From Ruania alba (GTDB lineage Bacteria > Actinomycetota > Actinomycetes > Actinomycetales > Beutenbergiaceae), in the NCBI RefSeq assembly GCF_900105765.1, contig NZ_FNTX01000002.1, forward strand, positions 1,984,001 through 2,048,000: 64,000 bases of DNA, written 5' to 3'. Position 1 is the stretch's first letter; every line of letters begins with the position of its first letter. The position numbers and the translations under genes were made by a program. The notes under the pieces were generated by a model. It did not search any database, was not told where the DNA came from, and worked only from the letters and a program-made list of their open reading frames with translations. Positions 35,134 through 44,099 of the stretch are shown here, piece by piece.

Positions 35134-38100
35134 GTGCAACGGAGCATTCCCCAGAGAAGAATTGGAACGCGCATACGCGCAGGTGTCGCGACCGGAGTCG
35201 CCATGGCTGTCGTGGCAACCGGTCTGGTGTCGACGCCGGCTGCAGCCGACGACGTCTCGGATCTCAGCGGATTGTTGGACCTGACACGTCCTGAGTTGGC
35301 CGAGGTCGCGGCGGAACTTGCCGATGGTGACGCGGAGGGTGCCGCGGAAGCGCTGCAGGAGTTCTATGCCGACCGGACGGACGTGGTGCTTCCCGAGCCC
35401 AATCGAGCAGGTGTCGGCCAAGCGAGTGCGGACGAGCTGGCGGACGGGATCTTCCGCTTCGACGGTGTGACGCGCGACTTCTACGACGAGGAAGCCCAGC
35501 GCATCGACGTCGACTGGCAGGACATCTGGGACGGCACGGAGGAGGAACCGGGCAAGGGCCAGGTGTGGATGCTCGATTTCGCCTTCATGCCGACACTGAC
35601 GCGGGCATACATGAGTGAGCAGAATCCGCAGGTTCGTGCCGAGTACGCACAAGCGTGGATGGAGATCACGCTGGACTTCTTCACTGACAATCCGGACTGG
35701 CCGCGGAGCCGAAACCTCGCCGGCGCAAAGCGACTGTCGCAACTCATCGTCTCCTTCTCCGTGTTCCGCACCGACCCGACGATCGCCCCCGGTGATCTCG
35801 TGGACTACCTGACCGGGGTCGATGCGACGTCCGAGCACCTGGTCCACGCCTTGCCCACGCACCGGGGCAACAACTGGTACTTGTCGATGGCACGTTCGGT
35901 CTACATCGCCTCGGTGTACTTGCCCGAGCTCGCGGCGTCCTACGAGCACGAGTACTTCGCCCTGCGGTCCTTCGAGTCGTTCCTGACGCAGCACGGCGCT
36001 CAGTTCAAGGGTGACGGCGTCTACCGTGAGCCGACCGTCAACTATCAGGCTTATGCCGCGAACCTGGTCAACGCGACCATCGAGGTCGGTGAGCTCAACG
36101 GCCGCACCATGCCTGCCTCGATCATCCGCGCGACGGACTGGATCGCCGACTCCCTGTTCGCCACCCGTATGCCCAATCTCGAGGCGCCCCTGTTCGGTGA
36201 CGCGGGCAATGTCGATGCAGGAGAGGGCGCGATCGGCACGAGCGGTGAACGCAACGGATGGTCCGACTTCAGCTGGGTCGCCTCCGGTCGCACCGAGGGC
36301 ACCGCTCCGACGCTGGGCTCGACGATCTACCCGATCAGTTTCGCCGTCCAGCGCTCCGGCTGGGACGCCGATGCCCGGTACATGCACATCAACAACCAGA
36401 ACACCTCCTACACCTACTCCCACCGGCACCCGGACGACCTCAGCCTCATCATGGCCGCCTATGGCCGCCCCCTGATCGTCGATCCCGGGTCCGGGGACTA
36501 CAGCTCGACCGGGCACAACAGCTGGATGCGCCGTGAGACTGAGGCGCACAACACGATCGAGGTGGATGGCCAGCCGCAGGAGGCCGGCATCACGCGCGCG
36601 TCGCACCTGTGGCGCTCGAACGAGGGACTCGACGTCTACCGCGGCGAAGCACATGGCTACCGGCCGGTGATCCACGACCGGGTCGTGTACTTCGTCAAGC
36701 CGGGATTCTGGATCGTCTCCGATGCCCTCACGGGTGATACCGAGACGCACGACTACCGCCAGCTCTGGCACTTCCCCGGCGATCCAGTCTCGATCGACGC
36801 GGAGACGGACGTCGCCACGGTCGGCTTCGACACGGTTGCCGGCGCCGACCCCGTTTCCGGTGTGCAGCTCGTGCCCGTCGGTGCTGGCAGCACTGATGTC
36901 GCGCCGACGGTTCACGAGGACGGCGCAGCACGCGTTGGAGACGAGGTGCGCACGAACATCGACTACCTGTCCTACGACTGGACAACCGGCGGGTCGACCG
37001 GGCTGGACACCGTCGTCGTTCCCGGGGAAGCGGGCCCGGCTCCCTCGGTGACGGCGGACCGCATCGAGATGCCGGGTGTGGATCATTCCGTGGCGAGCGC
37101 CCTGGAGATCGACCTGGAAGCAGCTACCGGCCAGTTCTACCTCTCCCGCGAGGAGACGCCGTCGGCACGGTCGTTCGGCAGTGCCACCACCGACGGTGAG
37201 ACGGCCTATCTCGAGCGTGACGACGCCGGCACCCTCACCCGGTACGCGCTGACCTCGGGGTCGTCGTTGACCGACGGCGGCAACACGATCGTCGACGCCT
37301 CCGGCGTCCTCTCCGACCTCAGTGTCTCGCTCGAGGGCGCCACCGCCGAGGTCTCGCTCTCGGACCCCTTCACCGGAACGCTGCAGCTCAGTGCCGCCTC
37401 TGCCGATGAGGTGCTGGTCAACGGTGAGCCGGCCGAGTTCACCCGCAGTGGGGACGTGATCACGGTGTCCCTCGCGGAGTCCTTTGAACCGGCCCCTTTC
37501 TTCGCGGACGAGTTCGACGAGAGCAGCCTGGAGAGCACCACCTACACCTTCGAGGACGGGTCGCTCCAGGGCTGGCGGCCGCGGCCGGGTGACAGCTGGG
37601 AGCTCGGCGGCTCCGACGGCGCTCAGCTGGCGCAGACGTCCACCGCGAACCGCCAATCGTTCGCGATCCAGCAGGACGTACCTGCGGACGTCCATATCTC
37701 CGCGGAGATCGTGCCCGGGGATCGCAGCTACGCCACGGCGCGGACCGGTCTCACCTTCCGCTACAACGACTCCCGCAACTACTACCGGGCCAACGTGCTC
37801 AAGACGCGCGAGGGAGTGTCGCTGCAGCTGGTGAAGGTCTACAACGGCGAGCTGACTGTCCTCGATGAGGCCGACCTGGCCGTCGATGCAGACGCCGCGC
37901 ACACCCTGTCAGTCTCGGCTGTCGGACGGCACCTCGTCGCCACGGTGGGCGATACGTCGGTCTCGGTCGATGACGGCCGATTGCCGACAGGTGGCGTCGG
38001 TGCCTTCACGCATCGGCAAGCGACACTGTTCGACAACATCACGATCACCGAGGCGCTCGACGAGGATCACTGGCAGTCCGTCCGCGGCGACATCTCGGTT

Positions 38101-38892
38101 GACGAGGGTCAACTGCAGATGACGCCCACCGGCGACCGTGCCCACGCGTTGCTGACCTCGGCCCTGCCGTCGCGGTTCTCCGATATGTGCGATTACGCCG
38201 TCACCACCACGATGACGCTCGGTGACACCGGATCCGCAGGGATCTCGCTGCGAGACAACGGGAACGCCTACGGCTACCGCATTCACATCGGCAAGACCAG
38301 CCGCAACTCGCAGTATGTGAGCATCATCCGGGAAGCGCATCGATCCGGACCGGAGAAGATCGGTGGGGCGTCCGTGTCCCACAGCCTCGATGGGCCGGTC
38401 GAGCTGGGCGCCATGGTCCACGGCGACCGCATCACCGTGACCCTGAACGGCGAGACCATCGTCGAGGCACGCGACACCCTGGTCCGCAGCGGCGGCGTCG
38501 GGCTCTACGCAAATTCGGAGGCCACGTTCGAGAACGTGAACGTCTCGGGCGGGTGCGAACCGCCCGGGTCGGACAACGGCGCCGAGCTCGCCACCTGGGA
38601 GGAGGACGCCACGTACACCGAGGGCGACCGCGTGACCTACGAGAACGCCGTCTGGCAGGCCTCGTGGTGGACGCAGAACCAGGAGCCGGGCGAGCCCTAT
38701 GGTCCCTGGCAGGAGATGGCTACCACCGAGAACGGCACTGCCACATGGACGCCGTCGAGGATCTTCACCGAGGGGGAGGTCGCGGCGTACGAGAATCAGC
38801 GCTACCAGGCGCAATGGTGGACGAGGAACGAGCAGCCTGGTGACCCCCACGGCCCGTGGGAGAGCGTGGAGGCCAGCCCGGACGACAGTTGA
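35134..38892 (+). CDS. Secreted heparinase II/III-type polysaccharide lyase with two CBM5/12 modules
   Basis: 1252 residues from GTG 35134 with AAGGAGG 7 bases upstream (the ATG at 35104 has none). A signal peptide ends near STPAAADD. An alpha/alpha-toroid follows (about 60-370; RGNNWYLSMARSVYIASVYL, YQAYAANLVNATIEVG), then the heparinase II/III beta-sandwich with SHRHPDDLSLIMAAYGRPL, DPGSGDY and RRETEAHNTIEVDG, the active-site His region. A concanavalin-like domain lies at about 790-1145. Two CBM5/12 chitin-binding-type modules close it (1153-1195 and 1203-1245; SWWTQNQEPG, QWWTRNEQPG). It likely depolymerises a uronic-acid polysaccharide outside the cell. The substrate is not determinable here. 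Confidence 0.9.
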   Translation: MQRSIPQRRIGTRIRAGVATGVAMAVVATGLVSTPAAADDVSDLSGLLDLTRPELAEVAAELADGDAEGAAEALQEFYADRTDVVLPEPNRAGVGQASADELADGIFRFDGVTRDFYDEEAQRIDVDWQDIWDGTEEEPGKGQVWMLDFAFMPTLTRAYMSEQNPQVRAEYAQAWMEITLDFFTDNPDWPRSRNLAGAKRLSQLIVSFSVFRTDPTIAPGDLVDYLTGVDATSEHLVHALPTHRGNNWYLSMARSVYIASVYLPELAASYEHEYFALRSFESFLTQHGAQFKGDGVYREPTVNYQAYAANLVNATIEVGELNGRTMPASIIRATDWIADSLFATRMPNLEAPLFGDAGNVDAGEGAIGTSGERNGWSDFSWVASGRTEGTAPTLGSTIYPISFAVQRSGWDADARYMHINNQNTSYTYSHRHPDDLSLIMAAYGRPLIVDPGSGDYSSTGHNSWMRRETEAHNTIEVDGQPQEAGITRASHLWRSNEGLDVYRGEAHGYRPVIHDRVVYFVKPGFWIVSDALTGDTETHDYRQLWHFPGDPVSIDAETDVATVGFDTVAGADPVSGVQLVPVGAGSTDVAPTVHEDGAARVGDEVRTNIDYLSYDWTTGGSTGLDTVVVPGEAGPAPSVTADRIEMPGVDHSVASALEIDLEAATGQFYLSREETPSARSFGSATTDGETAYLERDDAGTLTRYALTSGSSLTDGGNTIVDASGVLSDLSVSLEGATAEVSLSDPFTGTLQLSAASADEVLVNGEPAEFTRSGDVITVSLAESFEPAPFFADEFDESSLESTTYTFEDGSLQGWRPRPGDSWELGGSDGAQLAQTSTANRQSFAIQQDVPADVHISAEIVPGDRSYATARTGLTFRYNDSRNYYRANVLKTREGVSLQLVKVYNGELTVLDEADLAVDADAAHTLSVSAVGRHLVATVGDTSVSVDDGRLPTGGVGAFTHRQATLFDNITITEALDEDHWQSVRGDISVDEGQLQMTPTGDRAHALLTSALPSRFSDMCDYAVTTTMTLGDTGSAGISLRDNGNAYGYRIHIGKTSRNSQYVSIIREAHRSGPEKIGGASVSHSLDGPVELGAMVHGDRITVTLNGETIVEARDTLVRSGGVGLYANSEATFENVNVSGGCEPPGSDNGAELATWEEDATYTEGDRVTYENAVWQASWWTQNQEPGEPYGPWQEMATTENGTATWTPSRIFTEGEVAAYENQRYQAQWWTRNEQPGDPHGPWESVEASPDDS

Positions 38893-38930
38893 GGCGCGCC
38901 GGTGTGCCGGCGCGCTCGTGCGATACGACC

Positions 38931-40616
38931 TCAGCGGGCCCAGGGGCGGTGCACGCCGCGTGGTTCGTAGCCGAGCGCGCCGGACCCGCCGAGCAGGTCG
39001 GCGAGGTACCAGGTGATGGCGAGCCACATCTCAGTGCCTTGGAGGCCGGGTGCGGCCGGGCCGTGCTGGTCGCTACGTTGGGCGAAGCCGAATCCTTGGC
39101 CGGGGTGCCAGGCGGCCGTGAGGCGCGGGACCTGGGTGGCTGCCCAGGCGCGGGCTTCGTCGCGCCGGTGGTCACTCTGCTGGCCGGCCAGCCAGAGCGG
39201 GTGGGCGATGTCGAGGACGTCGCAGGCGGTGGCCCGCCCGGTGCCGAAGCGGCGCTGGTCCTGAGCGTGTGCCAGCGTGGTGTCGATGGCCCGTTCTGGC
39301 TCGGGGAGGCTGAGCCCGAACTGGGCGAAGGTGCCGCGGGTGAGCCGGTAGAACCCGTTGACAGGTTGGCGCAGTCCGTCGGAGGCATGCGGGGCGCCCC
39401 ACATACCTGAGCGGCGGTCCACGTTGAGGTGGAGCCAGCCGATCAGGGTGTCCAGCCCGCCGGGGCGGTCGAACCACAGGCGGTTCCAGAGCAGGCCGGT
39501 GCCCACGCAGTCGACCCAGTCGCCGGCGCCCCAGGCGCGCTCGGCCCACGGCTGCGCGTCTAAGGCTGCCGCCATCGTGTCCCCGCGGAGTGCGTCGACT
39601 GCGGTGATCGGGTGCGCCAGCCGGGCACCGAGCAGGTCGAGTGCGTAGCCCACGCAGAGGAGATGGTAGCGCACCGGACCGCCGCCGAGATCCGGGCCGT
39701 CCTGGGTCACGGTCTGCTCGCCGTAGGCGGGGATCAGCCCGGTGGTCGGGTCCTGCCGGCAGGTGAGTGCGGTGATGATCTCGTCCCGACCCAACTGCGG
39801 CGGCGTGCCGAGGCCGAGCAGGTCGGCGATCTCGACGGCGTCGCACAGGGCGCGCACGGTGGGTGCGGCCCCGGGGGTGTCGGTGAACCAGCCCTCGTCG
39901 GGGTTCCAGCATCGGCCCAGCACGTCTGTCGCCTCGCTGCGTGCCCGGTCGGCGAGCTGGCGCAGTGTCTCTACGGGGTCCGCGGGCCGGTCTGGACCTG
40001 TGCGTGGTGGTGGGGGCGCCGTCGTCGGGTGTTCCTGGCGGCGATCGCGGACCCGGCGGGCGGGGTTGCCGACCATGATCGACCATTCCGGGACGTCCTT
40101 GGTGACCACGGCGCCGGCGCCGATCACGCTGTGCGCGCCGATCGTGACGCCGTCGAGGACCATCACGTGCGAGCCGATGTAGACGTCCTCACCCACGGTG
40201 ATCCCGCGGCTGGTCAGCGGCTGGGAGTGCACGGGACGGTCCGGGGCGAAGGTGTGGTCGAACCCGAGCAGTGAGGTGTGTGCCCCGATCCGGACACCGT
40301 CGCCGATCCGGACCCGGCCGCGCACCACGGCGTAGGCGTTCACCGAGGAACGGGCGCCGATGTGCACGTCTCCGGTGACGTAGCTGAACGCGGCCAGGTA
40401 GGAACCGGCGCCGAGGGTGAGAGTGTCCGGGAAGCACGCGGCCCATTCGGACACGAAGCTGCGATCAGCGAGTTCAGCGCCACGATCGGTCAGCGTCTGC
40501 TGATGCCGGCGCTGAGCCTGCTGGCGCGCCTCGTCGGCACTCGACCAGAATGCCCAGGCATTGAAGTCGAGCTCGGCTCCGGCGAGCCCGGGTGTGTGCG
40601 CGTGAGGGTCGTTCAT
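38931..40616 (-). CDS. Hexapeptide-repeat acyltransferase fused to a C-terminal alpha/alpha-toroid domain
   Basis: 561 residues from ATG 40616. Residues about 45-180 form a left-handed beta-helix of the sugar O-acetyltransferase type (VHIGARSSVNAYAVV, VRIGDGVRIGAHTSLLGFDH with the catalytic-type His, VIGAGAVVTKDVPEWSIMVG). After a Pro-rich linker, residues about 205-555 contain repeated helical pairs with WNPDEGWFTD, GDWVDCVGTGLLWNRLWFD and SGMWGAPHASDGLRQPVNGF, resembling six-hairpin glycosidase folds. No signal peptide, so it acts inside the cell. It diverges from the binding-protein gene and shares its LacI operator region, which ties it to sugar use. The activity of the second domain is unknown. 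Confidence 0.8.
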   Translation of the reverse strand: MNDPHAHTPGLAGAELDFNAWAFWSSADEARQQAQRRHQQTLTDRGAELADRSFVSEWAACFPDTLTLGAGSYLAAFSYVTGDVHIGARSSVNAYAVVRGRVRIGDGVRIGAHTSLLGFDHTFAPDRPVHSQPLTSRGITVGEDVYIGSHVMVLDGVTIGAHSVIGAGAVVTKDVPEWSIMVGNPARRVRDRRQEHPTTAPPPPRTGPDRPADPVETLRQLADRARSEATDVLGRCWNPDEGWFTDTPGAAPTVRALCDAVEIADLLGLGTPPQLGRDEIITALTCRQDPTTGLIPAYGEQTVTQDGPDLGGGPVRYHLLCVGYALDLLGARLAHPITAVDALRGDTMAAALDAQPWAERAWGAGDWVDCVGTGLLWNRLWFDRPGGLDTLIGWLHLNVDRRSGMWGAPHASDGLRQPVNGFYRLTRGTFAQFGLSLPEPERAIDTTLAHAQDQRRFGTGRATACDVLDIAHPLWLAGQQSDHRRDEARAWAATQVPRLTAAWHPGQGFGFAQRSDQHGPAAPGLQGTEMWLAITWYLADLLGGSGALGYEPRGVHRPWAR

Positions 40617-40670
40617 GTCCCTGAGGGGTCTCCTGTACCGGTGGGTGGTGGCCGCGCCAACGAGTCGGCC

Positions 40671-40730
40671 TTGACGGCTGTCCTCGGCTGTGGTTAGAGT
40701 CACGCTACACGCTGATGCATCGATGCATCA
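40671..40730 (+). promoter_or_regulatory. Promoter and perfect LacI-type operator of the binding-protein gene
   Basis: TTGACG (40671-40676), an 18-bp spacer and TAGAGT (40695-40700) form the promoter. TGATGCATCGATGCATCA at 40713-40730 is a perfect 18-bp palindrome with central CG over the expected start of transcription. Its half-site recurs in front of the permease operon and of the gene at 47428, all around the LacI gene. Confidence 0.8.
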
Positions 40731-40865
40731 AAGGGATTGGCCCCCCGATGGGTTTCGATAGATCAGTGCCCTTCGTCCCTTCGTACATACACTCCTCACC
40801 GCGTCTCACGGCGGCAGTCCCCCTCCCGCTAGGCGCAGCGAGGCCCAGAAACCTGGAGGTTGGTC

Positions 40866-42518
40866 ATGAGTGGAGCCGAGGTCAGTCGGCGGCGAGTCAT
40901 CCAAGGCTTTGGTGGTGCCGCCCTGTTGGGCACCACGGGCGCCTTGGCCGCATGCGGTGGAGGTTCCGGCTCCAGCGGGAACGAGTCGAGCTCCGGTACC
41001 GGTGGGGGGGCTCCGCCGGCAGAGGTCGTTCCGAACTTCGTGGCCTCGAGCTACGTGGAGCCGGACCTGCCCGGAACTGAGGAGGGCGTGCAGTCGGGCT
41101 TCCTCAGCTACCCGGCCGAGCCGACCCGCGTGCACACCGAGGCTCCCGGCAAAGGTGGAACCATCTCGGCCCTGACCTTCACCTGGGACGCGGCGGCACC
41201 CGCACTCGGCCAGAACGCCTACTGGCAGGAGCTGAACGAGCGGCTCGGTGTCGAGCTGGACCTCACCTACTCACCAGGTGGGGACTATCCGAACAAGTTC
41301 GCGACCACCATCGCCGGCGGTGACGTGCCCGACCTGACCGTGGTTCGTACCCCGCAACCCAACCTGCCGGATCTGCTCGAGGCTCAGTTCCAGGACCTGA
41401 GCGAGTACCTCGGCGGGAGCGCGGTCGAGCAGTATCCGAGCCTCGCGGCGTTGCCGACCATCAGCTGGAAGGCCTGCGTCTTCGGCGGCCGACTCTTTGG
41501 CATTCCGATCCCGCGCCCCCTGGTGGGTACCGTGCTGTTCGCTCGGCGCGACATCCTGCAGGACATGGCCCTGCCGGAGCAGCCGGCCGACTTCGCCGAG
41601 TTTCGCGAGATGGTCGGCGAGCTCTCCGACCCGAGCAGCAACCGGTGGGCGTTCGCAGACCCGGGAGCGGGGCTACAGGCGGTCAAGGAGATGCTGCACT
41701 TGCCGACCACGTGGATGGAGGACGGGGGTTCCTTCACCCACGTGATGGAGACGGAGGAGTACAAGCAGGTGCTCGCCGATGTCACCGAGATGTGGTCCTC
41801 AGGCATCTTCCATCCGGACTCCCTGAGCGCGAACAACAACCAGCGCAACGACTGGTTTACCGCCGGAACCATCGTCCTCAACCGTGCCGGTGCGGCCGGC
41901 TGGAACAAGTTCTACGACTGGGGAGCCGACGTTCCGGGCTACGAGCCGATGGGCATGGTCATCCCGGGTTACGACGGCGGCCCGGGCGGCCACACTCCCG
42001 GCAGTGTGCACACCGGGATGCTCTCGCTGAAGCAGGCCGACTCGGCCCGCATCGAAGAGATGCTCGCTATCGCCGACTATTTGGCGACGCCTTTCGGCAC
42101 CGAGGAGCACCTCTTCCGTTACTTCGGTGAACAGGGCGTGCACTACGAGCTGGAGGGGACCGACCCGATCCTCACTGATCAGGGAAGCGTGGAGACCGTG
42201 CTCCCGGTGAAGTACCTCGGCGACGCTGAGGGCGCGATCTATGCCCCGGGCAACGAGGCTGCCACCCGGTCCCAGCACGAGTTCCAGAGCCAGGTGATCC
42301 CGAACGTGATGGCGGACCCCACGGTCGGGTTGTTCTCCAACCTCGATGCCACGGACGGCAACACCATCAACGGCACCATCCGCGACTTCCAGACCGACAT
42401 CATCGCGGGCCGCCGCTCCCTCGAGGAGTGGGACGACCAGGTGACTGCGTGGCGTGAGGCCGGCGGTGACGCCATTCGCGCCGAGTACGAAGAGGCATTC
42501 GCCGAAGCGAACGGCTGA
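40866..42518 (+). CDS. Tat-exported extracellular substrate-binding lipoprotein of a sugar ABC importer
   Basis: 550 residues from ATG 40866 behind GGAGG. The signal carries twin arginines (SRRRVIQGFGGAALLG) and a lipobox LAAC, so it is a Tat-dependent lipoprotein. The mature domain has the LplA-like family-1 pattern (WQELNERLGVELDLTYSPGG, AGGDVPDLTVVR, LFGIPIPRPLVGTVLFARRD, NRAGAAGWNKFYDWGADVPG). LplA-type proteins bind oligosaccharides from plant or glycosaminoglycan polymers. It is separated from its two permease genes by an inserted DUF559 gene with repeats. No ATPase gene is near. Confidence 0.92.
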   Translation: MSGAEVSRRRVIQGFGGAALLGTTGALAACGGGSGSSGNESSSGTGGGAPPAEVVPNFVASSYVEPDLPGTEEGVQSGFLSYPAEPTRVHTEAPGKGGTISALTFTWDAAAPALGQNAYWQELNERLGVELDLTYSPGGDYPNKFATTIAGGDVPDLTVVRTPQPNLPDLLEAQFQDLSEYLGGSAVEQYPSLAALPTISWKACVFGGRLFGIPIPRPLVGTVLFARRDILQDMALPEQPADFAEFREMVGELSDPSSNRWAFADPGAGLQAVKEMLHLPTTWMEDGGSFTHVMETEEYKQVLADVTEMWSSGIFHPDSLSANNNQRNDWFTAGTIVLNRAGAAGWNKFYDWGADVPGYEPMGMVIPGYDGGPGGHTPGSVHTGMLSLKQADSARIEEMLAIADYLATPFGTEEHLFRYFGEQGVHYELEGTDPILTDQGSVETVLPVKYLGDAEGAIYAPGNEAATRSQHEFQSQVIPNVMADPTVGLFSNLDATDGNTINGTIRDFQTDIIAGRRSLEEWDDQVTAWREAGGDAIRAEYEEAFAEANG

Positions 42519-42706
42519 GTTGACGTTCGCGGTGACCGTTCGGCAGGACCCGGCGATCGATGACGGGCTGCGCGTGAGCCGGCCGAGCAAGGAGTCGTGG
42601 CCGAACGAGGAAGAGGTCGAGCGCCCCGAGCTGGTGGTCCAGCAGGTCTGATCGCCCCCGCACCTCTCCCTATCGCCGGCCCTCTTCCCGGCCGCTCCCT
42701 GCCACC

Positions 42707-42776
42707 GAATCCCCTTTCCGCCGTCGAACCAGGCTCCCGCCCTCCGCAGCGTGGTTCGGCGGCGGGAAGGGGATTC
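42707..42776. repeat. Palindromic repeat B1 (family B), 3' side of the second DUF559 gene
   Basis: Two 25-bp arms (42707-42731 and 42752-42776) are inverted copies with 23 of 25 matches around a 20-base loop. The arms begin GAATCCCCTT and end GAACCA. The same arm recurs at 43876-43900 on the other side of the gene. The surrounding 42519-42804 holds no other gene that I can support. Confidence 0.9.
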
Positions 42777-42804
42777 CGTGCGCTCAGGGCTGTGGTCACG
42801 GGCG

Positions 42805-43827
42805 CTACCGCAGCTGGCGGGGAAGGCGGGGGCGAGGCACTCCGGCACGCACGAGCTTGCCCTCCAACGGGGTCCGCAGCCACGCGTCCCGCCAGCTCCA
42901 CCGCACCAGACCGCGCAGCTGCGACCGCAGCTCGTCCTCGCGGTGCTTCTCCTCGAGGACCGTGGCCCCAGCATCGGAGCCGGAGTGCAGGTACTTCGTG
43001 TCGCCGTCGGCCTCGCCGCCGATCCCAGCTTCCTCCCAGTAGAAGTCCAGGTATGCCGAACCGGTGGTGACGTCGAAGCGAACCTGGTGGCGTGGGGCCG
43101 CGAAGCCCAGCTCGTCGATGGTGAGGTCGCTGACAGTTTCCAGTGGTGACTCGGCGTTGTCGCGCACTCGTTCGAGCACCGCCTGCACGCGACGATGGCT
43201 GCGGTAGGGGAGGAGCCGCTCGTGCTCGACCCATAGCCGAGCCGGTGTGGTCAGGCCACCGGCGCCCTGGCGGGTCAGGCATGCGGCGTTCGCCGCCACG
43301 AGTGCGCTCACGAGCGGAGCGTGGCGGGCGAGCTGGATCAGCGTGAACTCCACGTCAGTGAGCTCGAGGCCACACGTCGTCGTCACAGGGACGTCGGATC
43401 GTCGGGCCACGCTGACCAGTCCGCGTCGTCGTTTGCCGTGCGCGGTCCGTGACAGCACGTAGATGTCCTGCGGCCAGCGCCCCACGATCGGTAGCCCGAG
43501 CAGCGCGACCGCAGACCAGCTCGTGAACACCGGCGAGTGCAGCCGTCGCGCGGCGGCCAGGACGAGTCGGAGGTAGTCGGCAGCGCGTTGCTGCCCAGGC
43601 GAACCGTGGGTCGTGGCGATGCGTGGGACGTAGACGCCCCGTGCCACTCGTTCCAGCCTCCCATCCCGGTGCGCGCGCAGCAGCGGCTTCTCCAACCCGA
43701 GCTCTGCGGCGGCAGCGTAGGTGATGAGCTCCTTGCCGAGGTTCCAGGCGTGTGTCATCTCGTCAGCAGACCGGTGCATGCCCGGTTGCTGCCGTCGCGT
43801 GCGACCGGGTTGTGGAGACAGATGCAT
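42805..43827 (-). CDS. DUF559/AbiEi-like protein, second copy
   Basis: 340 residues from ATG 43827; an ATG at 43758 is an alternative and fits the domain start better. The AbiEi-type winged helix is ITYAAAAELGLEKPLLRAHR then VARGVYVPR (about 36-70). The C-terminal nuclease-like core reads YLDFYWEEAGIGGEADGD, D261-E272-D274, the same D-x10-E-x-D-G spacing as the copy at 1435-2391. The leader MHLSPQPGR parallels MHLYPQHGR before that copy. Two TCCACA motifs stand at the start. It lies alone between palindromes B1 and B2 and separates the sugar importer's binding-protein gene from its permeases, so it looks like an inserted cassette. No toxin partner is present. Confidence 0.75.
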   Translation of the reverse strand: MHLSPQPGRTRRQQPGMHRSADEMTHAWNLGKELITYAAAAELGLEKPLLRAHRDGRLERVARGVYVPRIATTHGSPGQQRAADYLRLVLAAARRLHSPVFTSWSAVALLGLPIVGRWPQDIYVLSRTAHGKRRRGLVSVARRSDVPVTTTCGLELTDVEFTLIQLARHAPLVSALVAANAACLTRQGAGGLTTPARLWVEHERLLPYRSHRRVQAVLERVRDNAESPLETVSDLTIDELGFAAPRHQVRFDVTTGSAYLDFYWEEAGIGGEADGDTKYLHSGSDAGATVLEEKHREDELRSQLRGLVRWSWRDAWLRTPLEGKLVRAGVPRPRLPRQLR

Positions 43828-43875
43828 CAGCGATGCGACTGTGGACAGTCACGCGAGGCCGCGGCCCGGGACGTC

Positions 43876-43945
43876 GAATCCCCTTCCCGCCGCGGAACCA
43901 CTCACCGGAGAGTGGAAAGGGGATTCGACGGCGGAAAGGGGATTC
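43876..43945. repeat. Palindromic repeat B2 (family B), 5' side of the second DUF559 gene
   Basis: The arm at 43876-43900 differs from the consensus of B1 at one base. It faces two copies of GGAAAGGGGATTC (43914-43926 and 43933-43945); the second extends left as GACGGC and matches 19 bases of the B1 left arm. It is a nested or partly duplicated version of the B1 palindrome. Confidence 0.88.
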
Positions 43946-43950
43946 GGGAG

Positions 43951-44020
43951 CGCCCGGCGAGGAGTGGGCGCCCGGCGAGGAGTGGGCGCCCGGCGAGGAG
44001 TGGGCGTCCGGTGAGGGGGG
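43951..44020. repeat. 18-bp tandem repeat beside palindrome B2
   Basis: CGCCCGGCGAGGAGTGGG occurs three times without change at 43951, 43969 and 43987, then a decayed fourth copy to 44020. It begins 5 bp after B2 and lies 80 bp before the permease stop. Nothing codes here. Confidence 0.9.
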
Positions 44021-44099
44021 CGCGAGTCAGATGCGCGTCGGGGTGGAGGAGGTAGCGAGGCTTGAAGAGGTGGGGAGACTTGAGGGCGCGCGCGGTGCC

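Noticed and set aside
35068-37902. A 944-residue open frame on the minus strand
   Set aside because: It is a shadow of the heparinase-type lyase in a high-GC sequence; its product is His/Arg/Gly/Val-rich with no domain, signal or ribosome site.
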